Shown here one piece after another: positions 35,817 to 45,467 of a stretch of DNA of 64,000 bases. The stretch spans positions 186,001-250,000 of the forward strand of contig NZ_AULE01000023.1 in the NCBI RefSeq assembly GCF_000425125.1, read 5' to 3'. How positions within the stretch are numbered: the first letter of the stretch is position 1; each line of letters opens with the position of its first letter. The notes beneath the pieces are model-generated. The model saw nothing but the letters and a program-made list of their open reading frames with translations, did not search any database and had not been told where the DNA came from. This stretch comes from Paenibacillus taiwanensis DSM 18679. GTDB lineage: Bacteria > Bacillota > Bacilli > Paenibacillales > Paenibacillaceae. The translations under genes were made by a program, and so were the position numbers.

Positions 35817-36004
35817 AGGATAAGATTTTGTGAAGAACAATATTGACGAATAAATAGCCAGATTGTTTCATTACTTCGATCCTGCTGCTCTCTATACTTT
35901 ACTGGTGTAGGGGGTGGTTCAACGCAAGCAGCGAGGCGGAATCATCGTTGGTTCGAGAATAACGCTCGCTAGTCCAATAGTAGGTTGAACAACAGTAGGA
36001 GGCC

Positions 36005-39000
36005 GTGAAACGAATCATGAAACATATAAAGCGCACCATGTCGCTATTATTAATTGTCATGTTGCTGACATCTTTAGGCAGTCCAATGGGTCAGGCTATG
36101 GCAGCGGACACCGGATCTCCGTCGAATGCTCAAGTGCTGGATGAACGCCGGATGAGTATTGGGCCAGGTGCAACGTATGTATGGCAGGACATGAAATTAA
36201 AGCAAGGCTTGGAAAAAGTACACTACGTTGAATTTGACCCGTCCAATCCGATGCTGGATGTACAAGCTGGAAGGACCAATGGAAAAGTATATGGCATGAC
36301 AGGCGTTACGCAAATGGCAAACGATGCAGATAAGCCTGGCAACCGCGTCGTTGCGGCTATTAACGGGGACTTTTACGACATGTCAACAGGTGTCCCGCTA
36401 GGTTTGTTTATGGATAGCGGTCGCATTTTGGTCAGTCCTCCATATAAAACAGATTGGTATGCGTTTGGGCTACGTGAGGATGGTACAACGGTTTATGATC
36501 TGAGTCCAACGTTGGAGCGAACAATTACGATCGGCGGAGATATCGTTAACATATCGCACATTAACCGTATGCGTGATAACTCAGAGTCGCTTATGCTGTA
36601 CACGAGTGATTTTCATACTTCGACGCTGACAAATGATCTGGGCGACGAGGTTGTGCTGGACGTGCTCAGTGGAGAAGTGAAGAGCGGGAGCAGCTTAAAA
36701 TTAAAAGTGGCAGACATACATAAAGATAAAGGTGATACCTCATTAACAGATGGTCAGGTTGTATTGTCTGCCTCGGGCAAGTATCGTGATGTACTCGCGA
36801 AGTTAAAGCGCGGCGATGAGGTTGAGGCTCATTTTGAAATGGAGGATGCTTGGAAAAATGTCAAAATGGCCATTGGCGGCGTTCACATTTTGCTGAAGCA
36901 GGGCACAGTTCAGCCTCATGCTGATAAGACTTTACAGCCGCGTGTTGCCATCGGAACGAAGGCAGACGGCTCGATCATGATGATGGTAATTGACGGTCGA
37001 GCACCTGGCTTCAGTGAAGGAGTCTCGTACGATGACCTGGCGCTCATTATGAAGCAGGCCGGGGCTGAAGATGCGCTTTGTTTGGATGGCGGCGGATCAT
37101 CTACCTTTGTAGCCAGACTTCCTGGTGAGCCAAAACGAAGTGTGTTAAATCAGCCATCTGATGGACATGAGCGAAAGACGGCGAACGGCATTTTACTCGT
37201 AAATAAAGCGCCTGAAGGGCCTGCTCATAAGTTGGTTGTCCAGCCTTCGTTTGAGCGCGTGCTTACAGGGTCCACTGTCGCGTTTAAGTCGGCAGGCGTT
37301 GATGCATCCGGTCATCCAACGTCTATGACAGCGTCCCCTACTTGGAACGTTGACGCCGCAGTGGGGAGCATTGATGCACAAGGACGGTTTACAGCCGGTA
37401 CTGTAGCAGGAACTGCTGAAATCCGTGCCGCGGCGGGATCGCTGACTGGCAGCGGACAGGTGGAAGTGGTAGATACGTTAACAGAATTGAGATTACCAGA
37501 TGCTGTACGTACGGTTACGTCAGGCGGCAAGGTACCGCTAAGTGTAACGGCGCTGCGAGACGGGCAAGTTATTCGGTCATCCCAAAATCAATTTGACTGG
37601 AAAGTGGAGGGGCCTATTGGCACTGTGGATGCCAATGGTGTGTTTACCGCTACTAACGATACACAGAAGGAAGGACGGGTCATCGTCAGCCATAAAGGGG
37701 TGACAGCGTCTATGGATGTGAAGGTAGGACTTCCGCCTATTATACTGGAGGATTTTGAAAACGGGGTTGACCGCTATCACGAGTCATCTGGTGCACGCTT
37801 CAAACGGGTGCGCGCTTCTGAGGAAAGCAGCGAAGATTTTGTTCGCTTCGGGCAAAAGTCAATCAAGTTGGAATATGACTTTAGAGAGCAATTGGGTACC
37901 TCTGGTGCATATGTCGCGGCAAAAGACAAATCGCAGTGGATTGAAATTCCAGGGTATCCAGAGAAAATAAGCGCATGGGTATACGGAGATGGCAAGAAGC
38001 ATTGGCTTCGTTCACAACTGCGGGACGGTAATGATGCTGCTGTCGGCATCGACTGGATCGACGCTTCGATCGGTGTGGATTGGGTCGGTTGGAAGTATGT
38101 CGAAGTAAACGTTCCGAAAGGTAGACCACTCCCGCTGCGGATCGATCAGCCTTTTCGATACATGGAGACAAATAACAATAAGAAGGATGAGGGGGTACTA
38201 TATTTTGATCAGCTTCGTGCTTTGTATGGGCCTGTTCAGGATGATATGAATCCGCCTCTTATTAAAGATGTTACGCCTCAGGACGGCGCCACTGTTCATA
38301 CCAACACACCTAAGATCCAGGTCGTGGCTGAGGATGATGGATATGATGCAGTGAAGCATCCAGGCACGACGTTGATTGACCCTAACTCGATACGTATGTA
38401 TGTGGACGGTGTACAGGTTAACGCTACTTTGTATCCACCAAAGGGACAAATTCATTATACACCGTCAGTGCCGTTGGCTGATGGCGTTCACGCCGTCAGG
38501 GTGAGGGTAAAGGATGAGTCAGGCAACATGACAGAGAAAAACTGGACGTTTACCGTAGATACAGGGGCTTCCAAAATAGTGTACAGCGGCAATCCAGAAG
38601 TGTATGCAGGTGAAACGTATACGGTAAATATAAAAGCTATCAAAGCCGCCGAGATCAGATCGGGATATGTTGAATATCGTTATGATCGACAATTGGTCGA
38701 TAGTGTTCAAGTAGATAAACATGTCTCGTTAACGGAAGCGCAGCTAAGAGCTGATGTGGATGAAGCGAAGGGGATGGTGAGAATTACCTTTAACGATTTG
38801 AACACGTCTTCCTTACAGGATGATCAAATTATGGCTGCTATCCGCTTCAAATTAAAAGCAGAAGCGGAAGGTCACTTTAAGCTTCATTTTGAAACAGGAG
38901 CTTTTAAGTTAAAGGACAAGGGTGAGACATTATTCGCTTTTTATGGACTTCCTGTTGAAGCGACCATTAAAAATCAATTGCAATTGACTTGGGAAGAGGA

Positions 39001-42000
39001 TGGCATCGCTCACGGTTATGAGACGGTGTTCCATGTGAGAGATGAGCAAGGACTGCCGGTAGAAGGAGCATCAATTGTTACGGTGGATGGTCTATTGGTA
39101 GGTGTTACTGCTGCGGGTGGTCAGGTCCAATCTTCTATACTGACAGCAGAAGTAAAAGAATACGTGATACGTGCGATAAAAGCAGGACAATACAGCCGTA
39201 CCCACAAATTTAAAGTATCCAAGCTGTTTGGCACGGCGAGTCCGCATAATATTAGCGTATCGATGGGAGTGGATGCGTCCAGTTCGCGTGGTTTTACGTG
39301 GCACACCCATCCTAATACGACGAATACTGTAGTGGAACTGGTCAAGAAGAAAGACTTTACGGACTTTACTAGCAGTTCAGTGCAAAAAGTAATCGGCAGC
39401 AGTTACATTTTTAATACAACCGATATTGGTACTGTACGCGTGCATAAGGCTGTAGCTGAAGGGTTGGAGCCAAATACCACATATGTATATCGAGTTGGTG
39501 ATGGAAGTGGAAATTATAGTGCAGAAGGCAGCTTTAAGACGGCAGGTTTAGGGGATGAGCGTACTAAATTTGTGTATATTGCAGATTCACAAGCGACGGA
39601 CGATGCCGGTTTTAAGCTGTGGGGTGACATTTTAGATAAGGCAATGACAGATCACCCAGATGCACAATTTTTGTTACATACCGGCGATATTGTGGAGGAT
39701 GGCTATAAAGAAAATGAATGGAATTTGTGGTTTAAGCACGCACAGGAGCAATTGCTAAAAACCACGATTGTATCTGTGGTAGGGAATCATGAGGTTACGG
39801 GGCCTAATAAAAATGATTATTTCCTGGCTCACTTTAACCATCCACAGAATGGAATCGATAAGTTAAAAGGTACCAGTTATTCTTTTGACTATAAAGATGT
39901 TCACATTGCAGTCTTAAATAGTGAATACGAGTTTGAAGCGCAGCAAGAGTGGCTGCGTCAAGATTTAGCTGCCACTAAAAAGAAGTGGAAGCTCGTTACG
40001 TTCCATCGCGGGCCATATGGCAGCGTTTATGACACGGAACATATTCGGAAACAATGGGCTCCTGTGATGGATGAATTTAAAGTGGATCTTGTGCTTAACG
40101 GACATGATCATGTGTACATGCGAAGTCATCCGATGAAGGGAGAACAGGTCGTAGGGAACGGTGAGGGCACAACTTATGTCATCGCTGGCTCTTCCGGACC
40201 GAAGTTCTATGCGATCTTTGACCGTTATTGGCAGAAGGTTGTGGATGACGAGAAGACGCAAATCTACACAGCAGTTGAAGTGGAAGGCGATGAATTAAAG
40301 TTTGTCGCCAAAACCAAAACGGGTCGCGTGGTGGATCAATTTGTACTCACGAAGCCTGAAAGTAAGCCGGAACAAATCTTAATCGATCGTACGCAAGCAG
40401 AGATGGCCGTAGGGGAAGCGATCAAGCTGAATGCAACCGTAATGCCAGAGGGCACTTATGACCGTTCAGTAACATGGTCCGTCTATCAAGCGGTGCCGAC
40501 AAGCCCGACAACTGGACGTGATGTCGTACAAGTGACGCCTGACGGTGTCGTCACAGCACTTCAGCTTGGTCAGGCATGGGTTCGGGCGCAAAGTGTTGTC
40601 GCTTCCGTGTATGCGGACGCGTTGATCACAGTCAACCGTCCACAGCAGGTTGAGATTAAAGGAGTAGAAGTAAGTCCGACTATTGCTAAGCTGAAAGTCG
40701 GAGATACGTTGCAGGCACGTGCCGTTGTTTTACCAACAGATTTGGCTAGTCAAAGTGTCGTCTGGTCGGTATACGGCTCGCATGCAGCAGGTATCGTTAA
40801 AGTGACAGATCAAGGCTTGATTACGGGACTTAAGCCCGGCACGGCTTTGATACGGGTGATAAGTCAGGTGGATAGCTCTAAGTATGCAGACATGCAGCTC
40901 ACGGTAGAACCATCAGGACCTGTAATTGTACCTGTGCAGAACGTGATGTTAAGCCGTTCTAGTGCGACTTTGAAGGAAGGCGAAGGGCTGCAATTGACGG
41001 CAACAGTTCTTCCTGCTAATGCCACCAATGCATCCGTCGTCTGGTCGGTGTACGGCCAATCCGCTATGCAGGACATTGTAGAAGTGTCTCAAACGGGCTT
41101 TATTAGGGCGATGAAGGAAGGAAAGGCCATCATTCGGGTAACGAGCTTAAGTGACGTTAGCAAGTATGCTGATTTCACGCTTACAGTAGTGAGACGGACA
41201 GAAAGTGGTGGTGATACTTCCACTCCGAATCAGCCAAGCAGGCCAGAAACAGGCAAGCCGGACACTGACAAGCCTAATATTTCAGATACCGCATATGGCG
41301 TAAAGGTGGTTGCTGGTCGTATTACGGGAACAGCTCAAGTTGATGTCAACAATCGGCATGCCGTAATAGAGCTGCCAAGCAAAGTGTGGGAAGAGGCATT
41401 ATCCCAAGCTAGCGCTGATGAAGGCGGCGTGAGACGGGTCCGATTCGATGTGGCGGGGACAAAAGATGCGGTACAGCTTGAGGTGAAGCTGCCAACAGCT
41501 GCTGTTGCAGCAGGCAATCTCAAGACTCGCCTCCTACTGGTGACCGATATGGCAGAGGTTGTGTTCGCGTCGAATACATGGTCTTCTTCTAACAGCAGCA
41601 ATCAGATTTCCTTGATTGTGCGCAAAGAGGATGCGGCCGCCATCCCGTCCAGTTTATTTGTCCAAGTAGGTAATCGGCCTGTAATCAGCGTTTATGCGAA
41701 GCAAGGAGAGCAGCTGTTATCTTGGAACAAAGCCAGTGAAGCATCACGTATCGGGATAACTTACAAGCCGCAGCCGGCTGAATTAGCGAAGACGCAAGGA
41801 ATTATAGTGTGGCATATTAATGAAGCGGGAGTAGCAGCCATCATCCCGAATGGTCGATACGATGCCAAGTCAGGTGCTGTGCAGTTGTTATCACAGGAGC
41901 CAGGAACATACGCGATCGCATATGTGAATCACACCTTCCGTGATGTCCAGTCGATGGTCTGGGCTCGTGAAGCGGTGGAGTTCCTTGCCGCGCGTAACGT

Positions 42001-42478
42001 GGTGAAAGGTGTTGACGGCAACAGCTTTGCGCCTGCTCGTAGTGTGACTCGCGCAGATTATATCGTAATGCTGGTGCGTGCTTTGGGGCTGACTGCCCAG
42101 CACAGGTCTGGTTTTATGGACGTGGCCAGTGATAAGTACTATTACGAAGCCGTTTCTATTGCGAAATCGCTTGGCATTACACAAGGTGTTGGTCAAGAAC
42201 GATTTAAACCAAATCAAGCTATATCACGCGAAGAAATGATAGTGATGACTGCACGTGCACTCAAGCAGGCCAATAGGCTGGATGTGGCCTATAACCCGAG
42301 TGTTATGTCTCCATTTGAGGATGCCAAGCAAGTAAATAGTTACGCAGCTGCGAGCGTATCTACTTTAGTGGAAGCGGGCGTCCTCACAGGCAGCGGGAAT
42401 CGGTTGTATGTACAACGTCATGCTTCGCGTGCAGAAGTGGCGGTTCTACTTACACGGGTTCTTCAAGTCGTGTATTAA
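36005..42478 (+). CDS. Giant SLH surface protein: phosphodiester glycosidase plus metallophosphatase
   Basis: 2157 aa, exported. Signal peptide (about 1-34, cleavage after AMA), then a NAGPA-type phosphodiester glycosidase domain (about 60-400; AINGDFYD, DGRAPGFSEGVS, LCLDGGGSSTFVAR), Ig-like Big2-type modules (about 405-590), a carbohydrate-binding-like stretch (about 590-760), further Ig and cohesin-like modules (about 770-1010), an Fn3-like purple-phosphatase N-domain (about 1085-1180), a calcineurin-like phosphatase (about 1189-1430; TGDIVEDG, VGNHEVTG, LNGHDHVYMRS), three Big2 repeats (about 1450-1735), a Thr/Pro linker and three SLH domains (about 1977-2157). SLH domains bind pyruvylated wall polymers. 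Motif I of the phosphatase is DSQ instead of DxH. GTG 36005 is 2 nt and ATG 36017 is 14 nt behind AGGAGG, so the start is uncertain. Confidence 0.9.
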   Translation: MKRIMKHIKRTMSLLLIVMLLTSLGSPMGQAMAADTGSPSNAQVLDERRMSIGPGATYVWQDMKLKQGLEKVHYVEFDPSNPMLDVQAGRTNGKVYGMTGVTQMANDADKPGNRVVAAINGDFYDMSTGVPLGLFMDSGRILVSPPYKTDWYAFGLREDGTTVYDLSPTLERTITIGGDIVNISHINRMRDNSESLMLYTSDFHTSTLTNDLGDEVVLDVLSGEVKSGSSLKLKVADIHKDKGDTSLTDGQVVLSASGKYRDVLAKLKRGDEVEAHFEMEDAWKNVKMAIGGVHILLKQGTVQPHADKTLQPRVAIGTKADGSIMMMVIDGRAPGFSEGVSYDDLALIMKQAGAEDALCLDGGGSSTFVARLPGEPKRSVLNQPSDGHERKTANGILLVNKAPEGPAHKLVVQPSFERVLTGSTVAFKSAGVDASGHPTSMTASPTWNVDAAVGSIDAQGRFTAGTVAGTAEIRAAAGSLTGSGQVEVVDTLTELRLPDAVRTVTSGGKVPLSVTALRDGQVIRSSQNQFDWKVEGPIGTVDANGVFTATNDTQKEGRVIVSHKGVTASMDVKVGLPPIILEDFENGVDRYHESSGARFKRVRASEESSEDFVRFGQKSIKLEYDFREQLGTSGAYVAAKDKSQWIEIPGYPEKISAWVYGDGKKHWLRSQLRDGNDAAVGIDWIDASIGVDWVGWKYVEVNVPKGRPLPLRIDQPFRYMETNNNKKDEGVLYFDQLRALYGPVQDDMNPPLIKDVTPQDGATVHTNTPKIQVVAEDDGYDAVKHPGTTLIDPNSIRMYVDGVQVNATLYPPKGQIHYTPSVPLADGVHAVRVRVKDESGNMTEKNWTFTVDTGASKIVYSGNPEVYAGETYTVNIKAIKAAEIRSGYVEYRYDRQLVDSVQVDKHVSLTEAQLRADVDEAKGMVRITFNDLNTSSLQDDQIMAAIRFKLKAEAEGHFKLHFETGAFKLKDKGETLFAFYGLPVEATIKNQLQLTWEEDGIAHGYETVFHVRDEQGLPVEGASIVTVDGLLVGVTAAGGQVQSSILTAEVKEYVIRAIKAGQYSRTHKFKVSKLFGTASPHNISVSMGVDASSSRGFTWHTHPNTTNTVVELVKKKDFTDFTSSSVQKVIGSSYIFNTTDIGTVRVHKAVAEGLEPNTTYVYRVGDGSGNYSAEGSFKTAGLGDERTKFVYIADSQATDDAGFKLWGDILDKAMTDHPDAQFLLHTGDIVEDGYKENEWNLWFKHAQEQLLKTTIVSVVGNHEVTGPNKNDYFLAHFNHPQNGIDKLKGTSYSFDYKDVHIAVLNSEYEFEAQQEWLRQDLAATKKKWKLVTFHRGPYGSVYDTEHIRKQWAPVMDEFKVDLVLNGHDHVYMRSHPMKGEQVVGNGEGTTYVIAGSSGPKFYAIFDRYWQKVVDDEKTQIYTAVEVEGDELKFVAKTKTGRVVDQFVLTKPESKPEQILIDRTQAEMAVGEAIKLNATVMPEGTYDRSVTWSVYQAVPTSPTTGRDVVQVTPDGVVTALQLGQAWVRAQSVVASVYADALITVNRPQQVEIKGVEVSPTIAKLKVGDTLQARAVVLPTDLASQSVVWSVYGSHAAGIVKVTDQGLITGLKPGTALIRVISQVDSSKYADMQLTVEPSGPVIVPVQNVMLSRSSATLKEGEGLQLTATVLPANATNASVVWSVYGQSAMQDIVEVSQTGFIRAMKEGKAIIRVTSLSDVSKYADFTLTVVRRTESGGDTSTPNQPSRPETGKPDTDKPNISDTAYGVKVVAGRITGTAQVDVNNRHAVIELPSKVWEEALSQASADEGGVRRVRFDVAGTKDAVQLEVKLPTAAVAAGNLKTRLLLVTDMAEVVFASNTWSSSNSSNQISLIVRKEDAAAIPSSLFVQVGNRPVISVYAKQGEQLLSWNKASEASRIGITYKPQPAELAKTQGIIVWHINEAGVAAIIPNGRYDAKSGAVQLLSQEPGTYAIAYVNHTFRDVQSMVWAREAVEFLAARNVVKGVDGNSFAPARSVTRADYIVMLVRALGLTAQHRSGFMDVASDKYYYEAVSIAKSLGITQGVGQERFKPNQAISREEMIVMTARALKQANRLDVAYNPSVMSPFEDAKQVNSYAAASVSTLVEAGVLTGSGNRLYVQRHASRAEVAVLLTRVLQVVY

Positions 42479-42549
42479 ATAGCAGATTACGATCGTCTAG
42501 TTGTTCAAACACAGAGAAGAGATATAACGGCTTGCTGTTGTATCACCCT

Positions 42550-42602
42550 AACAACCCAATGGATCAACGGAGTAGTATCGTTGTTCTGTTGGGTTGTTTT
42601 TT
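42550..42602 (+). terminator. Terminator of the giant SLH gene
   Basis: AACAACCCAA (42550-42559) pairs with TTGGGTTGTT (42589-42598), then T. A clear intrinsic terminator 70 bp behind the stop. Confidence 0.85.
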
Positions 42603-42633
42603 ATGTATGGAGAGGCTCTACTCTAGCATTCAT

Positions 42634-42847
42634 TTAATCTTCTAAAGGCAAATAAATATCGATGATACACGCTACTTGTTCAAGGGAATCCAATTGATGT
42701 GCGATTTCATGGCGTCTTTTTAAAAGATCCTTACGCATGTTTACGACAATATCATTTTCGAGATTCTTGATTTGCCGACGCTGTAACGGAAAAACCTACT
42801 AGCTTGGTTATACGACGTTCTAACGTTTGCATTGGTGTGGTTGTCAT
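42634..42847 (-). pseudogene. Frameshifted small gene, about 70 residues if repaired
   Basis: ATG 42847 (minus strand) with AAGGAG 10 nt upstream opens a frame MTTTPMQTLERRITKLVG that stops early at 42764-42762. Removing one base from the T5 run (A5 at 42790-42794 on the plus strand) joins it to a second frame, FPLQRRQIKNLENDIVV, running on to ...IIDIYLPLED and TAA at 42636-42634. The repaired product is a charged, helical protein of about 70 aa that I do not recognise. Either a real inactivation, a homopolymer length variant, or a sequencing error. The downstream frame keeps good coding character, which favours a recent change. Confidence 0.6.
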
Positions 42848-42965
42848 AACGTCACAACTCCTTATATAGAGGGTAAAAATAGAAATTTAGCTGATTTTCA
42901 ATTGATTATAAAATCTACCATGCAGTAAGGGAAGCCGTTTCAAGTTTGGGATGGCTTATGTTCTT

Positions 42966-42985
42966 GTTGACACTCACGTGTCAAC
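42966..42985. promoter_or_regulatory. Perfect 8-bp inverted repeat, possible operator
   Basis: GTTGACAC (42966-42973) and GTGTCAAC (42978-42985) around TCAC. It lies between the YhgE-like gene and the frameshifted small gene and has no T-run, so it looks like an operator and not a terminator. A TATAAT on the minus strand near 42915-42910 would serve the small gene. Nothing else is visible between 42861 and 43093. Confidence 0.45.
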
Positions 42986-43093
42986 TGCTGTTTGTTATGG
43001 AGCTAACCTGATGTAACGAATAGCAGACGGAATAAAGGTGATCGTGTATGAAATGGCACAAAATGAGTGGTTACCAATGCAGTCATTGCCAGT

Positions 43094-45241
43094 TTAATGA
43101 ATGAGCTTGCTTGACTTTGCTTTTTTCACCAATACAGCGCTGCTGCGGTTAATTGATGTTTTTAGAGCTAGTCCGATAACTAGGAAAATACCGGCATAAA
43201 TAACCATCATGAGCAGATCTCGCTGAATGATATCCCACAATATGCCCCCTACTGCTTCACGCATCATACTAATGGCATATGTAAAGGGAAGATAGGGATA
43301 GATCGCCTGAAAAAAAGGCGGTGTTACCTGTATGGGGAAAGTCCCCCCTGAGCCGGCTAGCTGAAGTACGAGCAGCACAATCGCTAACGCTTTGCCGACG
43401 TTGCCAAACACGGATACAAGTGTGTAAACAATTAACATAAATACACTGCTAATAAGCAGTCCGAACAGGATAAACCAGCTTTTGTGCAGCACATAAGCAC
43501 CAAGGATATACATATCCCCTACTGTGACAAAGAAAGATTGGAACCATGCAATCGTCAAAAATGTGAGGTAGCGTCCAAAATAAATCTGGTAGTCCTTGTA
43601 TGGCGCGTTTTCCTCATGTACGTCTACTGTGAGCAGCGAGACCAACAGCAGTGCGCCGACCCAGAGCGACAGCGTCGTAAAGAACGGTGACATAGCCGAA
43701 CCATAGTTTGGGATAGGGTAAAGCTTATTTTCCTTTAATCGCACGGGCTCTGCAAAAAACTCACTTTCCTTCTCAAAATTGTTTTTGAGCAGATCAATAA
43801 TTTCATTCAAATCGCCACGTGCTTCAATTGCACGAATTTTATCGGCTACATCCTTTATTTTTCCGCGAACAGCAGGTAAATTGCTCTTTATCGTTTGTAT
43901 TTCCTTATTGCCAATGACTAGCGCCTTAGAGGCATCCTCCAGTATGCTTTTCACATCTGGCATTCGCGAAATGCCCTGCTGGAGCAGCTTGCTTGTATTT
44001 TGCACCGTTTGTTGTGCCTTCTTCACACCTTGTGTAATTTCAGGTGCAATTTCTGTGTCAAAGCGATTATACAGTTGGCGGCTCATATTTGCGGTGCTCC
44101 CAGCAGCACTGTTCAAACGGCTAATGAGCTCGTCTGAGGCATTTTCGCCGCGTTGTATGGCATCCTGAAGCTCTTTGACGACAGCTTGCTGTTGTTCCAG
44201 CTTATTCGTTAATCCTTGCACCTGATTCGTAATAAGCGAAGGCTCCCCTGGGAGCAAGCGACCAAGGCGAGAGAACCAATCAGCAATACCAGATGACACA
44301 CGGATAGCGGATTGAAGTCGTGTATCCGTTCGTTCCAAAGTGTTGAGCACAAGCGAGGGTTTCGCGTTGACATCCTGTAATAAGGAGGTTACATCCTGAG
44401 TCGCGATCGCTGTTTGTTCGATAGAACGAATGTCCTGTTTGATGTAAGGTGCTATTGCCTCAATGCCCTCGTTGCTATATGTCAGAAGCTCTGACACACC
44501 TTGTGCAAATACGGCCCCTTCTTCAGCAATTTGCGCGACTAGGGGGAGACTCTGCTTGGCCTCCGCAACGATCGCATTCGTTTTGCTCACATCGGTCAGG
44601 GCAGTATCTACTGCTTGGGCAATTTGCGGAAAGTTCTGCTCTAGCTTAAAGACGAGACTCCTTACTTTCTCAATTGTGGGCAATTCATTTTTAAGTTCCA
44701 CACCAACCTCGTTAAATATTTGAAAAATGGTGCGATTTGCGGTTTTTACGAAATTAGAGCTCACTTGTTCAATAATGCTGGATGCCCCTTTGGATGTAAT
44801 TTTAGGTGAGATCGCGTTTATTTTTTCATTGACATCGTATTCGATTTCAGCCTTGATTGGATTGTCGGTTAATACGGTTCCGATTCTGGCCGAAAAGTCT
44901 TTGGGAATGACAATGCTGGCATAATAGTCGCCGTGCTGAACGCCGCGATAAGCTTCCTTCTCATCTAAGAAAATCCAGCCAATGGCGTGGTTTTCTTTTA
45001 GAGAGGCTATAATTTCACGTCCGATGTTAATCGGTTTGTTTAAAATTGTAGTGCCGGCATCATTGTTAGCAACCGCAATCTGAATCCCTTTTGTATTGCC
45101 ATAAGGGTCCCATGAGGCCTTGATATTAAACCAAGCATAGAGAGAGGGTAGAACGACAAGTCCGCCGATAATAATGGCTGCTGCCCAGTTGGTAACGATT
45201 CGGGATAAATCGGTTTTGTATATCGAGAAAATGGTTTTCAT
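43094..45241 (-). CDS. YhgE/Pip family membrane protein
   Basis: 715 aa. One N-terminal membrane helix (WAAAIIIGGLVVLPSLYAW), the family's opening domain (WDPYGNTKGIQIAVANNDAG), a long extracytoplasmic coiled-coil region (about 150-500) and five or six C-terminal helices of the ABC-2 type. Relatives include the lactococcal phage infection protein Pip, B. subtilis YhgE and, more distantly, EsaA of type VII secretion. Its role is not known; export of cell-surface material or a phage receptor are both proposed for the family. TGGAGG precedes the ATG. No ESX/WXG100 gene is nearby. Monocistronic. Confidence 0.88.
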   Translation of the reverse strand: MKTIFSIYKTDLSRIVTNWAAAIIIGGLVVLPSLYAWFNIKASWDPYGNTKGIQIAVANNDAGTTILNKPINIGREIIASLKENHAIGWIFLDEKEAYRGVQHGDYYASIVIPKDFSARIGTVLTDNPIKAEIEYDVNEKINAISPKITSKGASSIIEQVSSNFVKTANRTIFQIFNEVGVELKNELPTIEKVRSLVFKLEQNFPQIAQAVDTALTDVSKTNAIVAEAKQSLPLVAQIAEEGAVFAQGVSELLTYSNEGIEAIAPYIKQDIRSIEQTAIATQDVTSLLQDVNAKPSLVLNTLERTDTRLQSAIRVSSGIADWFSRLGRLLPGEPSLITNQVQGLTNKLEQQQAVVKELQDAIQRGENASDELISRLNSAAGSTANMSRQLYNRFDTEIAPEITQGVKKAQQTVQNTSKLLQQGISRMPDVKSILEDASKALVIGNKEIQTIKSNLPAVRGKIKDVADKIRAIEARGDLNEIIDLLKNNFEKESEFFAEPVRLKENKLYPIPNYGSAMSPFFTTLSLWVGALLLVSLLTVDVHEENAPYKDYQIYFGRYLTFLTIAWFQSFFVTVGDMYILGAYVLHKSWFILFGLLISSVFMLIVYTLVSVFGNVGKALAIVLLVLQLAGSGGTFPIQVTPPFFQAIYPYLPFTYAISMMREAVGGILWDIIQRDLLMMVIYAGIFLVIGLALKTSINRSSAVLVKKAKSSKLIH

Positions 45242-45336
45242 AAGTCCTCCATATTAAGCGAATGCAAATGAATTGCTAATCCACATTATGTGTCGGACAA
45301 TAGGTTGTCATGCATGAAGTGGCAATAATGTTGTGG

Positions 45337-45362
45337 CATCAAAACTAAACATCAAAACTAAA
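45337..45362. repeat. 13-bp tandem direct repeat
   Basis: CATCAAAACTAAA occurs twice back to back (45337-45349 and 45350-45362). It supplies part of the T-rich tail behind the ade terminator. Confidence 0.5.
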
Positions 45363-45422
45363 AAAGAAAGACTCCACCGCTGACGAATGCAGTGTATGCA
45401 CATGGTCAAGGGTGGAGTCTTT
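45355..45422 (-). terminator. Terminator of ade
   Basis: On the minus strand AAAGACTCCACC (45422-45411) and GGTGGAGTCTTT (45378-45367) make a 12-bp stem with a structured loop, followed by CTTTTTTAG. Confidence 0.8.
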
Positions 45423-45467
45423 GCAATTTCGGTACTTCGGCACGATAACCGAAGGAAGGGGATTAGG

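Noticed and set aside
43094-45241. Type VII secretion locus
   Set aside because: The YhgE/Pip protein is distantly related to EsaA, but no WXG100, EssC or EsaB-like genes are present.
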